A stretch of 64,000 bases of DNA from SZUA-100 sp965248135 (GTDB lineage: Bacteria > Pseudomonadota > Alphaproteobacteria > Rhizobiales > Rhizobiaceae). Below the pieces are notes generated by a model. The model saw only the letters and a program-made list of their open reading frames with translations, searched no databases and was not told the origin of the DNA. The position numbers were made by a program, and so were the translations under genes. Positions 1 through 8,808 of this stretch are shown here, piece by piece (position 1 is the stretch's first letter; each line of letters starts with the position of its first letter). Where the stretch lies: assembly GCA_965248135.1 (NCBI GenBank), contig CBDFIN010000012.1:1612001-1676000 (forward strand), given 5' to 3'.

Positions 1-777
1 AATAGCAATTGGTCCATATCTGAGCAAGCTCGCAAATCCTGGGATCGGAAAGTTCCCTATTATTTGCGCTTCAGAGACCATTTCACTGCCATGATCGAGG
101 CGGGTACCCTGGCACCTGGCAGCAAGTTTCCACCAGAGCGGGCTTTGGCCGAAGATTTTTCCATTACCAGAATGACGGTACGCCAGGCATTGATGCGAAT
201 GGAAGCTGAAGGCCTAATTTTTCGCGAGGACCGGCGCGGCTGGTTTGTTTCACCACCCCGGGTTCGTTATGACCCAACTGCCAATACCAGCTTTACCGAA
301 AGCATTGCCGAGCAAGGCCGTATTGCCGGAACGACAGTCTTGTCCAGTCAGCGTGTTGCTGCATCCCAGTGGGAAAGCACACATCTGGGTTGTTCCATCG
401 GTGCCCCGGTTTTTGTCATCTCCCGCCTGCGGACGGTTGATGAGCGTGCGGTTCTGGTTGAAAAAATTCATGTCAATGCAGAGCGCTGTCCAAGTCTTCT
501 GGATTACCGGCTTGATCAATCAATGACCGGCTTGATGGCAAAGGAATTTGGCATCATCGAGCATCGGGCCCAGATCAATATGCGACCTGCGGCATTATCA
601 GAGGAACCGGCAAGGGCTCTTGGAGTGGCTGTTGGCACACCGGGTCTGTATTTGTCACGAACCATTGTCGATCAACATAATGAGGTGGTCGAACTGGATG
701 AGGAATTCTGGCGACACGATGCTATCGATATCAGCATTACCGCTGCTGGGAGAAATGAAAAATCGACGTCTGAATAG
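1..777 (+). CDS. GntR-family regulator, HutC/UTRA type (5' end outside window)
   Basis: Ligand-responsive DNA-binding repressor. The frame is open from base 1, and the residues before the TTG at 64 (KVPYYLRFRDHF) match the usual start of a GntR winged helix, so the gene begins upstream of the window. The recognition helix region reads MTVRQALMRMEAEGLI. The C-terminal part (TSFTESIAEQGRIAG... through LYLSRTIVDQ and VVELDEEFWRHD) is a UTRA effector domain, as in HutC and PhnF. It stops 24 bases before the ABC transporter ATPase gene on the same strand. A perfect HutC-subfamily half-site consensus lies at 1571-1578, so it probably controls the transporter. The effector cannot be read from the sequence. 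Confidence 0.9.
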   Translation, partial: NSNWSISEQARKSWDRKVPYYLRFRDHFTAMIEAGTLAPGSKFPPERALAEDFSITRMTVRQALMRMEAEGLIFREDRRGWFVSPPRVRYDPTANTSFTESIAEQGRIAGTTVLSSQRVAASQWESTHLGCSIGAPVFVISRLRTVDERAVLVEKIHVNAERCPSLLDYRLDQSMTGLMAKEFGIIEHRAQINMRPAALSEEPARALGVAVGTPGLYLSRTIVDQHNEVVELDEEFWRHDAIDISITAAGRNEKSTSE

Positions 778-801
778 GATAGAAACGGAAGAAAACGCCC
801 A

Positions 802-1557
802 ATGGAAAGCCATTCACAAATTGTGCAGGTCGAAGATATCTGTAAAACATTCGAAATTCCGGGACGCCCACCCATTCATGCACTGCAGCATGTTACCAAT
901 CACGTGGATAAGGGCGAGGTGCTGGTGGTCATCGGGCCCAGCGGTTCTGGCAAGAGCACATTTTTGCGCGCCCTCAATGGCCTGCAGCCGATTGACAGCG
1001 GCTCGATCACCATTGACGGTGTGGAATTGACGTCTTCGAAAACCGACCTAAACAAATTGCGCCAGGAGGTTGGCATGGTGTTTCAGAATTTCAATCTGTT
1101 TCAACACAAAACAGCGTTGGAAAATATCACCATGCCACAAATGGTGGTATTGAAACGCTCCCGCAAAGAGGCCGGTGAGATCGGCCGGAAACTGCTTGAC
1201 CGGGTAGGCATCGGCGATCGTGGCGACAATTATCCAAGCGAGCTGTCCGGCGGGCAGCAGCAGCGGGTTGCCATCGCCCGCTCGCTGGCGATGACCCCCA
1301 AGGTGATGTTGTTTGATGAAGCGACGTCGGCGCTCGATCCGGAAACGGTGGGGGGCGTTCTGGAATTGATGAAAGACCTGGCAAAAGACGGAACAACCAT
1401 GGTTGTCGTCACCCATGAGATGGGCTTTGCCCGCGAGGCTGCCGACCGGGTCACCTTTATGGACGAAGGCAGGATCATTGAGGAAGGCAAGCCTGATGCG
1501 ATATTTGACAACCCCCAACATGATCGTACTAAACTGTTTCTCAGCCAGATTATCTAG
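802..1557 (+). CDS. Polar amino-acid-type ABC transporter ATP-binding protein
   Basis: Energises an inner-membrane importer with the two permeases at 2597 and 3277. At 251 residues it has the normal length of the GlnQ/HisP/ArtP group. Walker A is GPSGSGKST, the Q-loop region is VGMVFQNFNLF, the signature is LSGGQQQR, Walker B is VMLFDEATSALDPE and the switch histidine is in VVVTHEMG. The ATG at 802 follows a purine-rich stretch (ggaagaaaa). It opens the transport operon directly behind the GntR regulator. The family transports polar amino acids, opines or related small compounds, and the true substrate is not visible. Confidence 0.93.
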   Translation: MESHSQIVQVEDICKTFEIPGRPPIHALQHVTNHVDKGEVLVVIGPSGSGKSTFLRALNGLQPIDSGSITIDGVELTSSKTDLNKLRQEVGMVFQNFNLFQHKTALENITMPQMVVLKRSRKEAGEIGRKLLDRVGIGDRGDNYPSELSGGQQQRVAIARSLAMTPKVMLFDEATSALDPETVGGVLELMKDLAKDGTTMVVVTHEMGFAREAADRVTFMDEGRIIEEGKPDAIFDNPQHDRTKLFLSQII

Positions 1558-1567
1558 AGGATGAATT

Positions 1568-1581
1568 TTGGTATAGACCAA
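1568..1581. promoter_or_regulatory. Probable HutC-type GntR operator
   Basis: The sequence TTGGTATAGACCAA is a near-perfect inverted repeat, and its core GTATAGAC fits the HutC-subfamily consensus GTMTAKAC as I know it. It sits 11 bases after the ATPase stop codon and 110 bases before the start of the binding-protein gene. It is a plausible operator for the regulator at 1-777. A weaker look-alike (ATATAGTC) follows at about 1594. Confidence 0.6.
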
Positions 1582-1690
1582 CAAAAATATTTGATATAGT
1601 CTTTAGATTATTATCACAACAGGAATCTCTGGCCGGTTGCATTTTGAGTGCGATTGTCCGGGGAAAAATAACCAAAGGGAGATCGGATCT

Positions 1691-2506
1691 ATGAAAAAAC
1701 TTGCAAAATTATTGGGATTGGGCGTGTGCGTGCTCGCGGTAAGCGCTTTTGCACGATCGGCTTATTCAGCCGATGTCGTTAGCGAGATCGTCAAGCGTGG
1801 CGAAATGCGCGTTGCTGTTCAGACCCAGGGGCCACCGATCAGCTATATTGACACCAATGGCAACCGCACTGGATTTGCGGTTGAACTTGTCCAGATGATG
1901 GCTGATGACATCGGCGTCACACTGAAACTTCTTGATTATGACTGGAAGGGACTGATCCCGGCTGTGGTTTCCGGCAAGGCCGATTTCCTCGCCGCAGACA
2001 TGACGCCCAAGGCTACACGTGCGCTGGTTCTGAATTTTACCGATCCGTATATGTACAGCCGCAACGTCATCTATTCAAAGAAAAGCAAGCCGTTTGTGAC
2101 TTGGCGGGATGCCTGCGTCAAGGGCATGTCGATCGCTGTGACCCAGGGCTCGAGCAATATCGGCGTACTTAAAGCCAAGTGTCCGGCGGCAACGGTCAAG
2201 CAATTCACCGGTGGCGGTCCTGCTGTTGCCCAAGCGGTTGCCGCTGACCGGGCTGATGCCGGAATCAACGACGAAGCCTCGGCAAAAGGCTATATGATTG
2301 AATATCCGGAGTTTCATATTCTAGAAGGTGCACCTGACAGGGGACCGCTCAGCTTTGCCACCCGACCGGATGAATTGCACATGCTTGAATGGATGAACAA
2401 CTACATCATGCTGATCAAGGCAGACGGGCGTCTCGACAAACTCAAGGACTACTGGATGTTCAGCACCGAGTGGAAGAAAGACCGTACACCGGTGCCAAAA
2501 GGCTAG
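1691..2506 (+). CDS. Periplasmic substrate-binding protein, family 3 (amino-acid type)
   Basis: Captures substrate in the periplasm for the ABC importer. I place the start at the ATG at 1691, preceded by gggag, not at the in-frame codon at 1637, because it gives a clean signal peptide (MKKLAKLLGLGVCVLAVSAF... cleaved near AYSA-DVV). The mature part has the family 3 (PBPb) signature around GFAVELVQMMADDIGV, the motif LIPAVVSGKADFLAADM and FTDPYMYSRNVIY. About 271 residues, normal for the family. The gene is followed by a hairpin at 2534-2566 that would let it be made in excess over the permeases. Substrate unknown. Confidence 0.9.
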   Translation: MKKLAKLLGLGVCVLAVSAFARSAYSADVVSEIVKRGEMRVAVQTQGPPISYIDTNGNRTGFAVELVQMMADDIGVTLKLLDYDWKGLIPAVVSGKADFLAADMTPKATRALVLNFTDPYMYSRNVIYSKKSKPFVTWRDACVKGMSIAVTQGSSNIGVLKAKCPAATVKQFTGGGPAVAQAVAADRADAGINDEASAKGYMIEYPEFHILEGAPDRGPLSFATRPDELHMLEWMNNYIMLIKADGRLDKLKDYWMFSTEWKKDRTPVPKG

Positions 2507-2533
2507 GCAGCGATCAAGTACATCAATACTTAC

Positions 2534-2566
2534 CAGGGCTCCATCAATCTGGTGGAGCCCTGTTTT
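2534..2566 (+). terminator. Intra-operon terminator/attenuator hairpin
   Basis: A perfect 10-bp stem (CAGGGCTCCA / TGGAGCCCTG) with a 9-base loop is followed by TTTT. It lies between the binding-protein gene and the permease genes. Partial termination here is the usual way ABC operons make more binding protein than membrane subunits. Confidence 0.75.
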
Positions 2567-2596
2567 CACTACGATATTTGTATATGAGCAGCGGGC

Positions 2597-3280
2597 ATGG
2601 ACTGGATTCTTGATTTCTACAACTGGCGAGTGGTTATCCAGTTTATTCCCGAATTTACAAATGGTATTTCAGCCACCCTGTTTATCTCGCTGATTTCGCT
2701 GATTTTGTCGCTGGTCATCGGCACCGCGGTGGCGATTATGAGGATTTCCAGCAACCAAGTGTTATGGCGAATTGCAGCGGGCTACGTGCAGGCGATCCGT
2801 TCGACGCCGCTGCTGATCCAGATATATATCATATACTTCAGCCTGCCAGCCCTGCCTTTGCTTGATCGGCGGCTGGATGAACTCGAAGGCGGCATCATCG
2901 CGCTGGGTCTCAATGCCGGCGCCTATATGAGCGAAATCATCCGGGCCGGTATCGAGTCTGTGTCCAAAGGCCAGGTCGAGGCTGCCCAGTCTGTTGGCAT
3001 GACCTACATGCAACGCATGCGAAATGTTGTCCTGCCACAGGCATTCGCCAATGTAGTGCCGCCATTGCTTGGGCAGACGGCGGTTCTTATCAAGGATTCA
3101 TCGCTGGTCAGTTTCATCGGAGTGTTCGAGCTTTTTGGTGCCGGATTGACAGTTTTAAGCGAACGGCTGATGCCGAATGAGGCATTCCTGACGGTCGCAG
3201 CTGGCTATCTCATTATTTATGCAGTAATGCTGCAATTGTCGAACTATGCCCAGCGAAAACTGGGAGGGGCACGCCCATGA
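2597..3280 (+). CDS. ABC transporter permease (HisM/HisQ type), first
   Basis: Inner-membrane channel subunit of the amino-acid-type importer. At 227 residues it has several hydrophobic spans, beginning with ISATLFISLISLILSLVIG. The cytoplasmic EAA loop reads EAAQSVGMTYMQRMRNVVLP, which docks the ATPase. The ATG at 2597 starts MDWILDFYNW. Its end overlaps the second permease by four bases (ATGA), so the two are translationally coupled and probably form a heterodimer. Confidence 0.92.
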   Translation: MDWILDFYNWRVVIQFIPEFTNGISATLFISLISLILSLVIGTAVAIMRISSNQVLWRIAAGYVQAIRSTPLLIQIYIIYFSLPALPLLDRRLDELEGGIIALGLNAGAYMSEIIRAGIESVSKGQVEAAQSVGMTYMQRMRNVVLPQAFANVVPPLLGQTAVLIKDSSLVSFIGVFELFGAGLTVLSERLMPNEAFLTVAAGYLIIYAVMLQLSNYAQRKLGGARP

Positions 3281-3945
3281 TCGATACAGTTACAAGCACC
3301 ATGCCATTCCTGATTGAGGGATTGTGGGTAACTTTCAAAATTTCATTGATAACCATACTATGTGGAAGCCTGCTCGGTTTCGTTGTCGGGATGCTGCGTA
3401 TGTTAGGTGGAAAACCCATTTCCATGCTGCTCGGAATTTATATTCATGCGTTGCGGGGAACGCCGTTTCTGGTCCATCTCTATGTCATTTACTTCATGCT
3501 GCCGGCGACTGGAATTTCATGGCTTCAACTGGAGGCCTTTCCGGCTGCAATTATTGCGCTCAGCCTTTATACTTCAACCTATGTTGCAGAAATCGTCCTG
3601 GCTGCCATCCAGGCAGTTCCAGGCGGTCAAAACGAAGCTGCCCGATCGACCGGTATGACTGCGCTTCAATCAATGTGGTATGTTGTCCTTCCACAAGCAC
3701 TGAAACTGATGATCCCGCCAATGGGCGGTGTTTACGTCATCATCATCAAAGGCACTTCAATTGTCTCGGTCATCGGCATTGCCGAACTGGTTCGTGCCGG
3801 CGAACACGCAACCCTGCGTCACCCCAAGGAACTGATGATAATCTACGGCATGACAGCACTAATGTATTTTGCCTATTGCTATCCGGTTCTGCGCCTTGCC
3901 CGCTGGGCCGAGGCGAAATACGGTGGCGTTAAACTCAAGGCATAG
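3277..3945 (+). CDS. ABC transporter permease (HisM/HisQ type), second
   Basis: Partner of the permease at 2597, 222 residues and multi-spanning. The EAA loop is EAARSTGMTALQSMWYVVLP followed by LMIPPMGG. Starts at the overlapping ATGA. The two permeases share fold and motif but clearly differ in sequence, as expected for a paralogous heterodimer of the polar amino-acid class. Confidence 0.92.
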   Translation: MIDTVTSTMPFLIEGLWVTFKISLITILCGSLLGFVVGMLRMLGGKPISMLLGIYIHALRGTPFLVHLYVIYFMLPATGISWLQLEAFPAAIIALSLYTSTYVAEIVLAAIQAVPGGQNEAARSTGMTALQSMWYVVLPQALKLMIPPMGGVYVIIIKGTSIVSVIGIAELVRAGEHATLRHPKELMIIYGMTALMYFAYCYPVLRLARWAEAKYGGVKLKA

Positions 3946-3954
3946 GTTAAATGC

Positions 3955-4812
3955 GTGAAAATCGTTACATACAATATCCAGTTCGGGCTTGGCAAAGACG
4001 AACTGTTTGACCTGGAACGTATTGCCAGTGAAGTCGATGGTGCGGATATCATCGCCCTGCAGGAGGTCGAGCGCAACTGGCAACGCAGCGGCATCATCGA
4101 TCAACCGAAAATACTGGCTGAATTACTCGACCAGTACTATTGGATTTACGGCCCATTTTTTGATGTTGACGCCAGCCATCTTGAGTCTGGCGGGAAAGTC
4201 ACCAATATCCGCAGGCAATTCGGTAATATGATCCTGTCGAAAACTCCAATCATTTCCACAAGGCTTTTTCCGCTGCCAAAGTCTATTATCAATGATCAGC
4301 GCAATATGGTTGTTGGTATGCTTGAGGGGGTGGTCGAAATGCCGGGCGGCAAGGCATTGCGCATATACAATACCCATCTGTCAGCAAAATCCGCCGAGGA
4401 CCGCATTGCGCAAATCCACACCATACGCAGGATTATTGCCAGCGCGCCCAATGAAGGCGGGGCATGGACCGGCCCCAGTACCCACCCGCTTTGGCTGGAG
4501 GACAAGCTTACCCCGCCAATGCCAGAGGAATTTGTTCTGCTCGGTGATTTCAATCTCGCTCCCAGGGATCCGGAATATGATCATCTCGTGCGAACCGGTC
4601 GCAATGAATGTGATCTTGTGGATTGCTGGCCGCTTGCCGGGCACGAGATCGACAAGGGAGTGACCTTCCCCTCCAATAACATAAACAGCCAGCGCATTGA
4701 CTATGCCTTTATCAGTATGACGATGCAAAATCCGGTTCTCAATGCATGGATTAATGAAGCTGCACAAGGTTCAGACCATCAGCCCTGTTGGATTGAGCTT
4801 GGATCAATTTAG
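3955..4812 (+). CDS. Endonuclease/exonuclease/phosphatase-family hydrolase
   Basis: A metal-dependent phosphoesterase-fold protein of 285 residues. The frame starts at a GTG nine bases after the permease stop. Family motifs in order are YNIQFG (N-terminal Asn), LQEVER (metal-binding Glu), YNTHLSAKS (His), LLGDFNLAP (Asp/Asn) and SDHQP (Asp-His). Members cut DNA, sphingomyelin, phosphoinositides or other phosphodiesters, so family membership does not give the substrate. No signal peptide is seen, so it is probably cytoplasmic. Its place as last gene of a transport operon suggests it processes the imported compound, which would then carry a phosphoester; this is inference. Confidence 0.82.
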   Translation: MKIVTYNIQFGLGKDELFDLERIASEVDGADIIALQEVERNWQRSGIIDQPKILAELLDQYYWIYGPFFDVDASHLESGGKVTNIRRQFGNMILSKTPIISTRLFPLPKSIINDQRNMVVGMLEGVVEMPGGKALRIYNTHLSAKSAEDRIAQIHTIRRIIASAPNEGGAWTGPSTHPLWLEDKLTPPMPEEFVLLGDFNLAPRDPEYDHLVRTGRNECDLVDCWPLAGHEIDKGVTFPSNNINSQRIDYAFISMTMQNPVLNAWINEAAQGSDHQPCWIELGSI

Positions 4813-5213
4813 CACAATCAACCAGGATTTTGATCGTTCACGTCACCGTAAATCAGCATTTTTTGGATCGCTGAGACCGGTGTTGTTCAACCCGGATTCC
4901 GAACCGTGATACCGAGGACGGATTGGAGAGAAATGACTGCTTAGGGTCGATTTTGACGAAAAAGGCGGCCATCCGAAATTTGGCAACAGAAAATAGGTTT
5001 TCATTTCAAATGTAAGCATCAGAGGGAACAATGTTTTAACAAATTAACCCACCTGAAACTCGTTTCTACAAAAACACCGTCAAGATTAGATTGTCACCTT
5101 TTTCATCAAAATCGGCTCATTCCAGTAATTCGCTGCGGTGCAGCATTGACCATTTAATATCACACAAATTGGCTAGATACGGCCTCTGAAACTACCACTG
5201 GTCATGGTCGGTG
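4813..5213. other. Intergenic, no gene recognised
   Basis: About 400 bases between convergent genes, becoming AT-rich towards 5000-5200. Short open frames here have no recognisable features. I see no clear terminator. Confidence 0.5.
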
Positions 5214-6059
5214 TTAATTGAGCGCAGGACTGATTGTGAGTGTCGCTTCAGCGTTTTCTGTTGAAATCATGTTGGCCGGTTTTGCAAACTCTGTTTTTGC
5301 GTTGGGTATGGCGTTGGCGTTGTGGACACCCGACAAGTGCTTCATTGCGGATGCAGGCAGCGATGGCAATTCTGATGGCATGACCGCTTCAAGTTCGGCT
5401 TCAAAATCTTCAAGTTCCTGAATGGATATACCGTCCTGATCGGATGCATCCTTTGCCTCGTTCAGTTTCTCTCTCGCAAAGTCACTCTTTCCCCGTGCAA
5501 CATCAATCTGACTTTGGGCACTGTAGAGATCAGCGCCGATGGCCTTTTCAGCCTTGATCCGATCCAGTGATGATCGGTAGTCCTCAGCGCTTGTTAATTC
5601 GTCCGGAATAGATGCCGGATCAACAATATCTGCCCCGACTTCGTCTCCATTCTCGCCAATGACGAATGTGCCATCCTTGGATTTGAAGACTTTTCGGCCA
5701 TCCTCCAACGCAGAGGCATCGACCAACAATTCCGCGTGCCGTGCTTCCAGTATTTGTAATCGCTCAAGATGCTCAATCAATGCGTGGGTGACGGCTTCAT
5801 CATAGGCATTGAGTTTTGCATCGTACTGATCCAAACGAGCCTCATAGCTGGCCAGTTGAGTTTGGAACAGCCTGATCTGTGCTTCGGTGGCGACAACTGC
5901 CTCTACGGCCAATGCGGTGATGTCATCATCCAATTTCTCGGCATTGTCTTCTCGTCGTGCTTGTTGCTGTTTTGCCTTGATGAACCATTGGCGATGGTGC
6001 AACCATTCTGAATGACGGTTGCGATCATCGCTGCGGAAATGGTCGGCAAGTTCAATCAT
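5214..6059 (-). CDS. Coiled-coil hypothetical protein
   Basis: A 281-residue soluble protein of unknown function. Residues about 25-110 are rich in Glu, Gln, Ala and Leu in heptad-like spacing (AQIRLFQTQLASYEARLDQY...), which suggests a coiled coil. The middle contains KVFKSKDGTFVIGENGDEVG, and a second helical stretch follows (IDVARGKSDFAREKLNEAKD). The start ATG directly abuts the stop of the upstream gene (6060-6359), so the two form one operon. I have an impression of similar gene pairs on mobile islands of alphaproteobacteria, but cannot name a family. Confidence 0.7.
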   Translation of the reverse strand: MIELADHFRSDDRNRHSEWLHHRQWFIKAKQQQARREDNAEKLDDDITALAVEAVVATEAQIRLFQTQLASYEARLDQYDAKLNAYDEAVTHALIEHLERLQILEARHAELLVDASALEDGRKVFKSKDGTFVIGENGDEVGADIVDPASIPDELTSAEDYRSSLDRIKAEKAIGADLYSAQSQIDVARGKSDFAREKLNEAKDASDQDGISIQELEDFEAELEAVMPSELPSLPASAMKHLSGVHNANAIPNAKTEFAKPANMISTENAEATLTISPALN

Positions 6060-6359
6060 CTATGCGCCACACTCCTTCTTGACCAATAAATGCAATAGAA
6101 CTGCGGGTGGTTTGTCATGGTGTTTGGTGAACAGGCTTTCAATCCGCTTCCATTGATCGGCGGCATCTTTGTGCAACCATCGGTTCACGCATCGCATGCT
6201 CTTTTCGTTGGGCCTATCGCGCAAAAACCGTGCGTATGCCAGGCCTTCGATAATGCCGGAAACGAATGCGAACTGTTGTTCGATATTCATCTCACGGAGA
6301 ACAAAATCGGCATCAAGTTTTCCGACCGTGTGTACAAAATAAGTATTCTGTGTAATCAT
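6060..6359 (-). CDS. Conserved hypothetical protein
   Basis: About 99 residues if translation starts at the ATG at 6359. The frame continues upstream to 6497 through AT-rich sequence that looks non-coding, although a start there would add a hydrophobic stretch (YIFAIILLMI) that could be a signal anchor. The conserved-looking part is FVSGIIEGLAYARFLRD then RCVNRWLH and ending LLVKKEC. It sits directly before the coiled-coil gene. I recognise the pattern as a recurrent alphaproteobacterial hypothetical family but know no function. Confidence 0.65.
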   Translation of the reverse strand: MITQNTYFVHTVGKLDADFVLREMNIEQQFAFVSGIIEGLAYARFLRDRPNEKSMRCVNRWLHKDAADQWKRIESLFTKHHDKPPAVLLHLLVKKECGA

Positions 6360-6608
6360 CAATAATATTATTGCAAATATGTATTCATATTTACTTAGTT
6401 TCAACGAATTATTAACCTGCACAGTCGACCGATCGCGCAATATTTTACTTGCGTGTCTTGAATTTGCAATAATTATAGGAGAATAAAGGAATATCAAGGG
6501 TTTGGCGGATTTGGCGTCTTTTTAAAACCCAGTGAAAAGCCTCAATGCGGAAAGGGTCCAGACTGTGTGGAAACAACGGGTGTCGGTTTGTTACAAGCAT
6601 GCGCCATT

Positions 6609-7067
6609 TCACACTTCGTTGAGTCCTGTTCTGGCATTCAGATACGCAGCTGCGTTTGGCACAGCTATCATCATGGTCTCTCGCCACGCATTCTGCTCAG
6701 CGTTGATAATACCCAGTTCCCAGACGCAGGCAATGACAGGCCTGGCAGCGGTATTCATAGGTGCATCCATTCCCCAAATAGTACGTTTAATATGTTGACA
6801 CAAAACTGAGCCTTGAATCCACCAATGTACTAAAACAGACACACCCAAATCACCGGAATGAATAATTACAAACCCCAAACCATTGTCTTCCCCCTCTGCT
6901 TTTACGAGTGTCAGCACGTCACTATGCGCAAACGCCCGTGCATCAATCACGACAGTTTTGGTAAGCTCCTGCCCTTCAGCAATGATGCTGTAGACCTTAA
7001 ATTGAAGCGTACCGATATCCCGATTTCCTAAGTCTGATACTGCTCTTGGATGATAGAGTTCGGACAA
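6609..7067 (-). CDS. Conserved hypothetical protein, possible transposon passenger
   Basis: A 152-residue protein. The region GLGFVIIHSGDLGVSVLVHWWIQG followed by ACVWELGIINAEQNAW matches a hypothetical family I recall from proteobacteria (VCVWEL...ERxAW near the C-terminus); no function is known to me. The start is a TTG at 7067, next to the transposase leader, so the natural 5' end may have been lost or moved. It lies between the two inverted repeats of the IS1182 element, in opposite orientation to the transposase, with its stop close to the left repeat. Confidence 0.65.
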   Translation of the reverse strand: MSELYHPRAVSDLGNRDIGTLQFKVYSIIAEGQELTKTVVIDARAFAHSDVLTLVKAEGEDNGLGFVIIHSGDLGVSVLVHWWIQGSVLCQHIKRTIWGMDAPMNTAARPVIACVWELGIINAEQNAWRETMMIAVPNAAAYLNARTGLNEV

Positions 7068-7108
7068 TTATGGATTCCTTCCAGACCGTCGAAGTGGTAG
7101 GCTTTGGA

Positions 7109-8542
7109 ATGAAACATATCCAAGGAACTTCACGCTCACAAGCGCTTCTTTTGCCTGAAAGGGTTGAGGATTATGTCAGCGTTGATAATCCGGTTCGCTT
7201 TATTGATGCTTTTGTTGATGGACTGGATCTGCAAGGTGCCGGTTTTGCAAGAGTACATACAAAAGCAACCGGTCGCCCGCCGTATGCACCTGCCGATCTA
7301 TTGAAGCTTTATATCTACGGCTATCTCAATCGGGTGCGCTCAAGCCGCAGGCTTGAGGTGGAGTGCAACCGCAATATTGAAGTGATTTGGCTGCTACGTC
7401 ATTTGAAGCCGGACTTCAAAACCATAGCTGACTTTCGCCGAGATAATCGCAAGGCCTTCAAACAGGTGTTTCATGAGTTTGTTTTGTTGTGCCGTCAGCT
7501 TGATCTGTTTGGCCGTGAACTGCTGGCCGTTGATGGTACACGGATCAAGGCTGTTAATGCCAAGGATAAGAACTTCACTAAAACCGGCGTGACGAAAGCG
7601 ATCAAAGAGGCAGACGAACGGCTTGAGCGTTATTTGAAACAGATGGATGAGGGTGACAAGGATGATGACGGTTCACCATCATCAGGCGGTTATGGCAGGT
7701 TTGCCGACAAGATTGCCAAACTCAAAGCCAAACAGGATCACCACAAGGCCCTATTGAAAGAAATGGATGCGACAGGCCAAAGCCAGATATCGCTGAGTGA
7801 CCCGGACAGCCGGTATCAGTCGGGCAAAATCAAGGCAGGGGTCAGCTACAATGTGCAGATCGCGGTTGATTGCAAGCACAAACTGATCGTTGAGCAGGAG
7901 GTTTACACTCAGGTTGGTGATTTGGGGCTGTTGGCCAAAACCGCTGAGCCTGCGCGGGAGATACTCGATGTTGACGAAATCGATGTTGTTGCTGATCGCG
8001 GCTACTTCAAGATTGAGGATATCGAGGCCTGTGAGAATAGCGGACTTGTTGCTTATGTTGCCAAACCACAACGTGGCCCGGCTGTGCGCCAAGGCTTCTT
8101 TGCCAAGGACGTGTTTTACTATGATGCGGACAGGGATCAATACACTTGCCCGGCAGGGGCTCATCTTGAGCCCCGCTACCGGCGCAAGCTGCGCGATACC
8201 ATTCTCGTTGACTATTGCAATCGGGCTGCCTGCAAAGCCTGTAACCTTAGAGTGCAGTGTACCGGTTCCAGTTTCCGCCGGATCGCCCGCTACGAGAATG
8301 AGGCGGTTCTGGATCGTATGGCCGTGCGGGTGAAAGCCAATCCTGAAATAATGAACGAGCGGCGCAACAGCGTTGAACATCCCTTTGGTTCGATCAAGCA
8401 ATGGATGAACCAAGGAGCATTCCTGATGCGACGGCTGGAAAATGTCAGAGCGGAGTTCTCACTCACCGCATTGGCTTACAATATTCGCCGGGCACTCAAG
8501 CTTGTTGGTGTAGAAGGATTGATGGCGGCAATACGGGCTTGA
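7109..8542 (+). CDS. IS1182-family transposase
   Basis: DDE transposase, about 477 residues, apparently intact. I start it at the ATG at 7109 (MKHIQGTSRSQALLLPERV); the frame is open to 7046. Family features are PERVEDYVSVDNPVRFIDAFV at the N-terminus, RSSRRLEVECNRNIEVIWL, the catalytic Asp in LLAVDGTRIKA, DVVADRGYF, and the cysteine cluster RAACKACNLRVQCT near the C-terminus before RRNSVEHPFGSIKQWM. It has all the parts needed for activity. Confidence 0.92.
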   Translation: MKHIQGTSRSQALLLPERVEDYVSVDNPVRFIDAFVDGLDLQGAGFARVHTKATGRPPYAPADLLKLYIYGYLNRVRSSRRLEVECNRNIEVIWLLRHLKPDFKTIADFRRDNRKAFKQVFHEFVLLCRQLDLFGRELLAVDGTRIKAVNAKDKNFTKTGVTKAIKEADERLERYLKQMDEGDKDDDGSPSSGGYGRFADKIAKLKAKQDHHKALLKEMDATGQSQISLSDPDSRYQSGKIKAGVSYNVQIAVDCKHKLIVEQEVYTQVGDLGLLAKTAEPAREILDVDEIDVVADRGYFKIEDIEACENSGLVAYVAKPQRGPAVRQGFFAKDVFYYDADRDQYTCPAGAHLEPRYRRKLRDTILVDYCNRAACKACNLRVQCTGSSFRRIARYENEAVLDRMAVRVKANPEIMNERRNSVEHPFGSIKQWMNQGAFLMRRLENVRAEFSLTALAYNIRRALKLVGVEGLMAAIRA

Positions 8543-8808
8543 GGAGGCGACATTGGCCAAAATTCCGCAAATGCAACCCCAAAAACCCGCCCGCACGGAG
8601 CCAACGACGCAGTTCAAGTCAAAATTCCGTTCAACCAGTTAATAATCGCAAAATTCCAATCGTTAGCCATTTTACTCTGGGGCAATCGGAGTTTCCACAC
8701 GGTCTGTATAGTTTTTGCAACGGTTGTTCTGTTGGATGAATTTCAATGGGTTAGGTGTCGCAAAACTTTGTTGCAAAAAGACGGCAAACTCTCGCCTTCG
8801 TTCGTAGG

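Larger units (their letters stand above)
6559..8706 (+). mobile_element. IS1182-family element, apparently with a passenger gene
   Basis: The terminal inverted repeats I can see are CAGACTGTGTGGAAAC at 6559-6574 and GTTTCCACACGGTCTG at 8691-8706, 15 of 16 matching. Between them are a conserved hypothetical gene on the minus strand (6609-7067) and the transposase on the plus strand. No convincing target duplication. An alternative left end nearer the transposase (around 7080) cannot be excluded. Confidence 0.6.

Noticed and set aside
4843..5031. 62-codon frame on the minus strand
   Set aside because: No start signal, no family and unusual composition; treated as intergenic.
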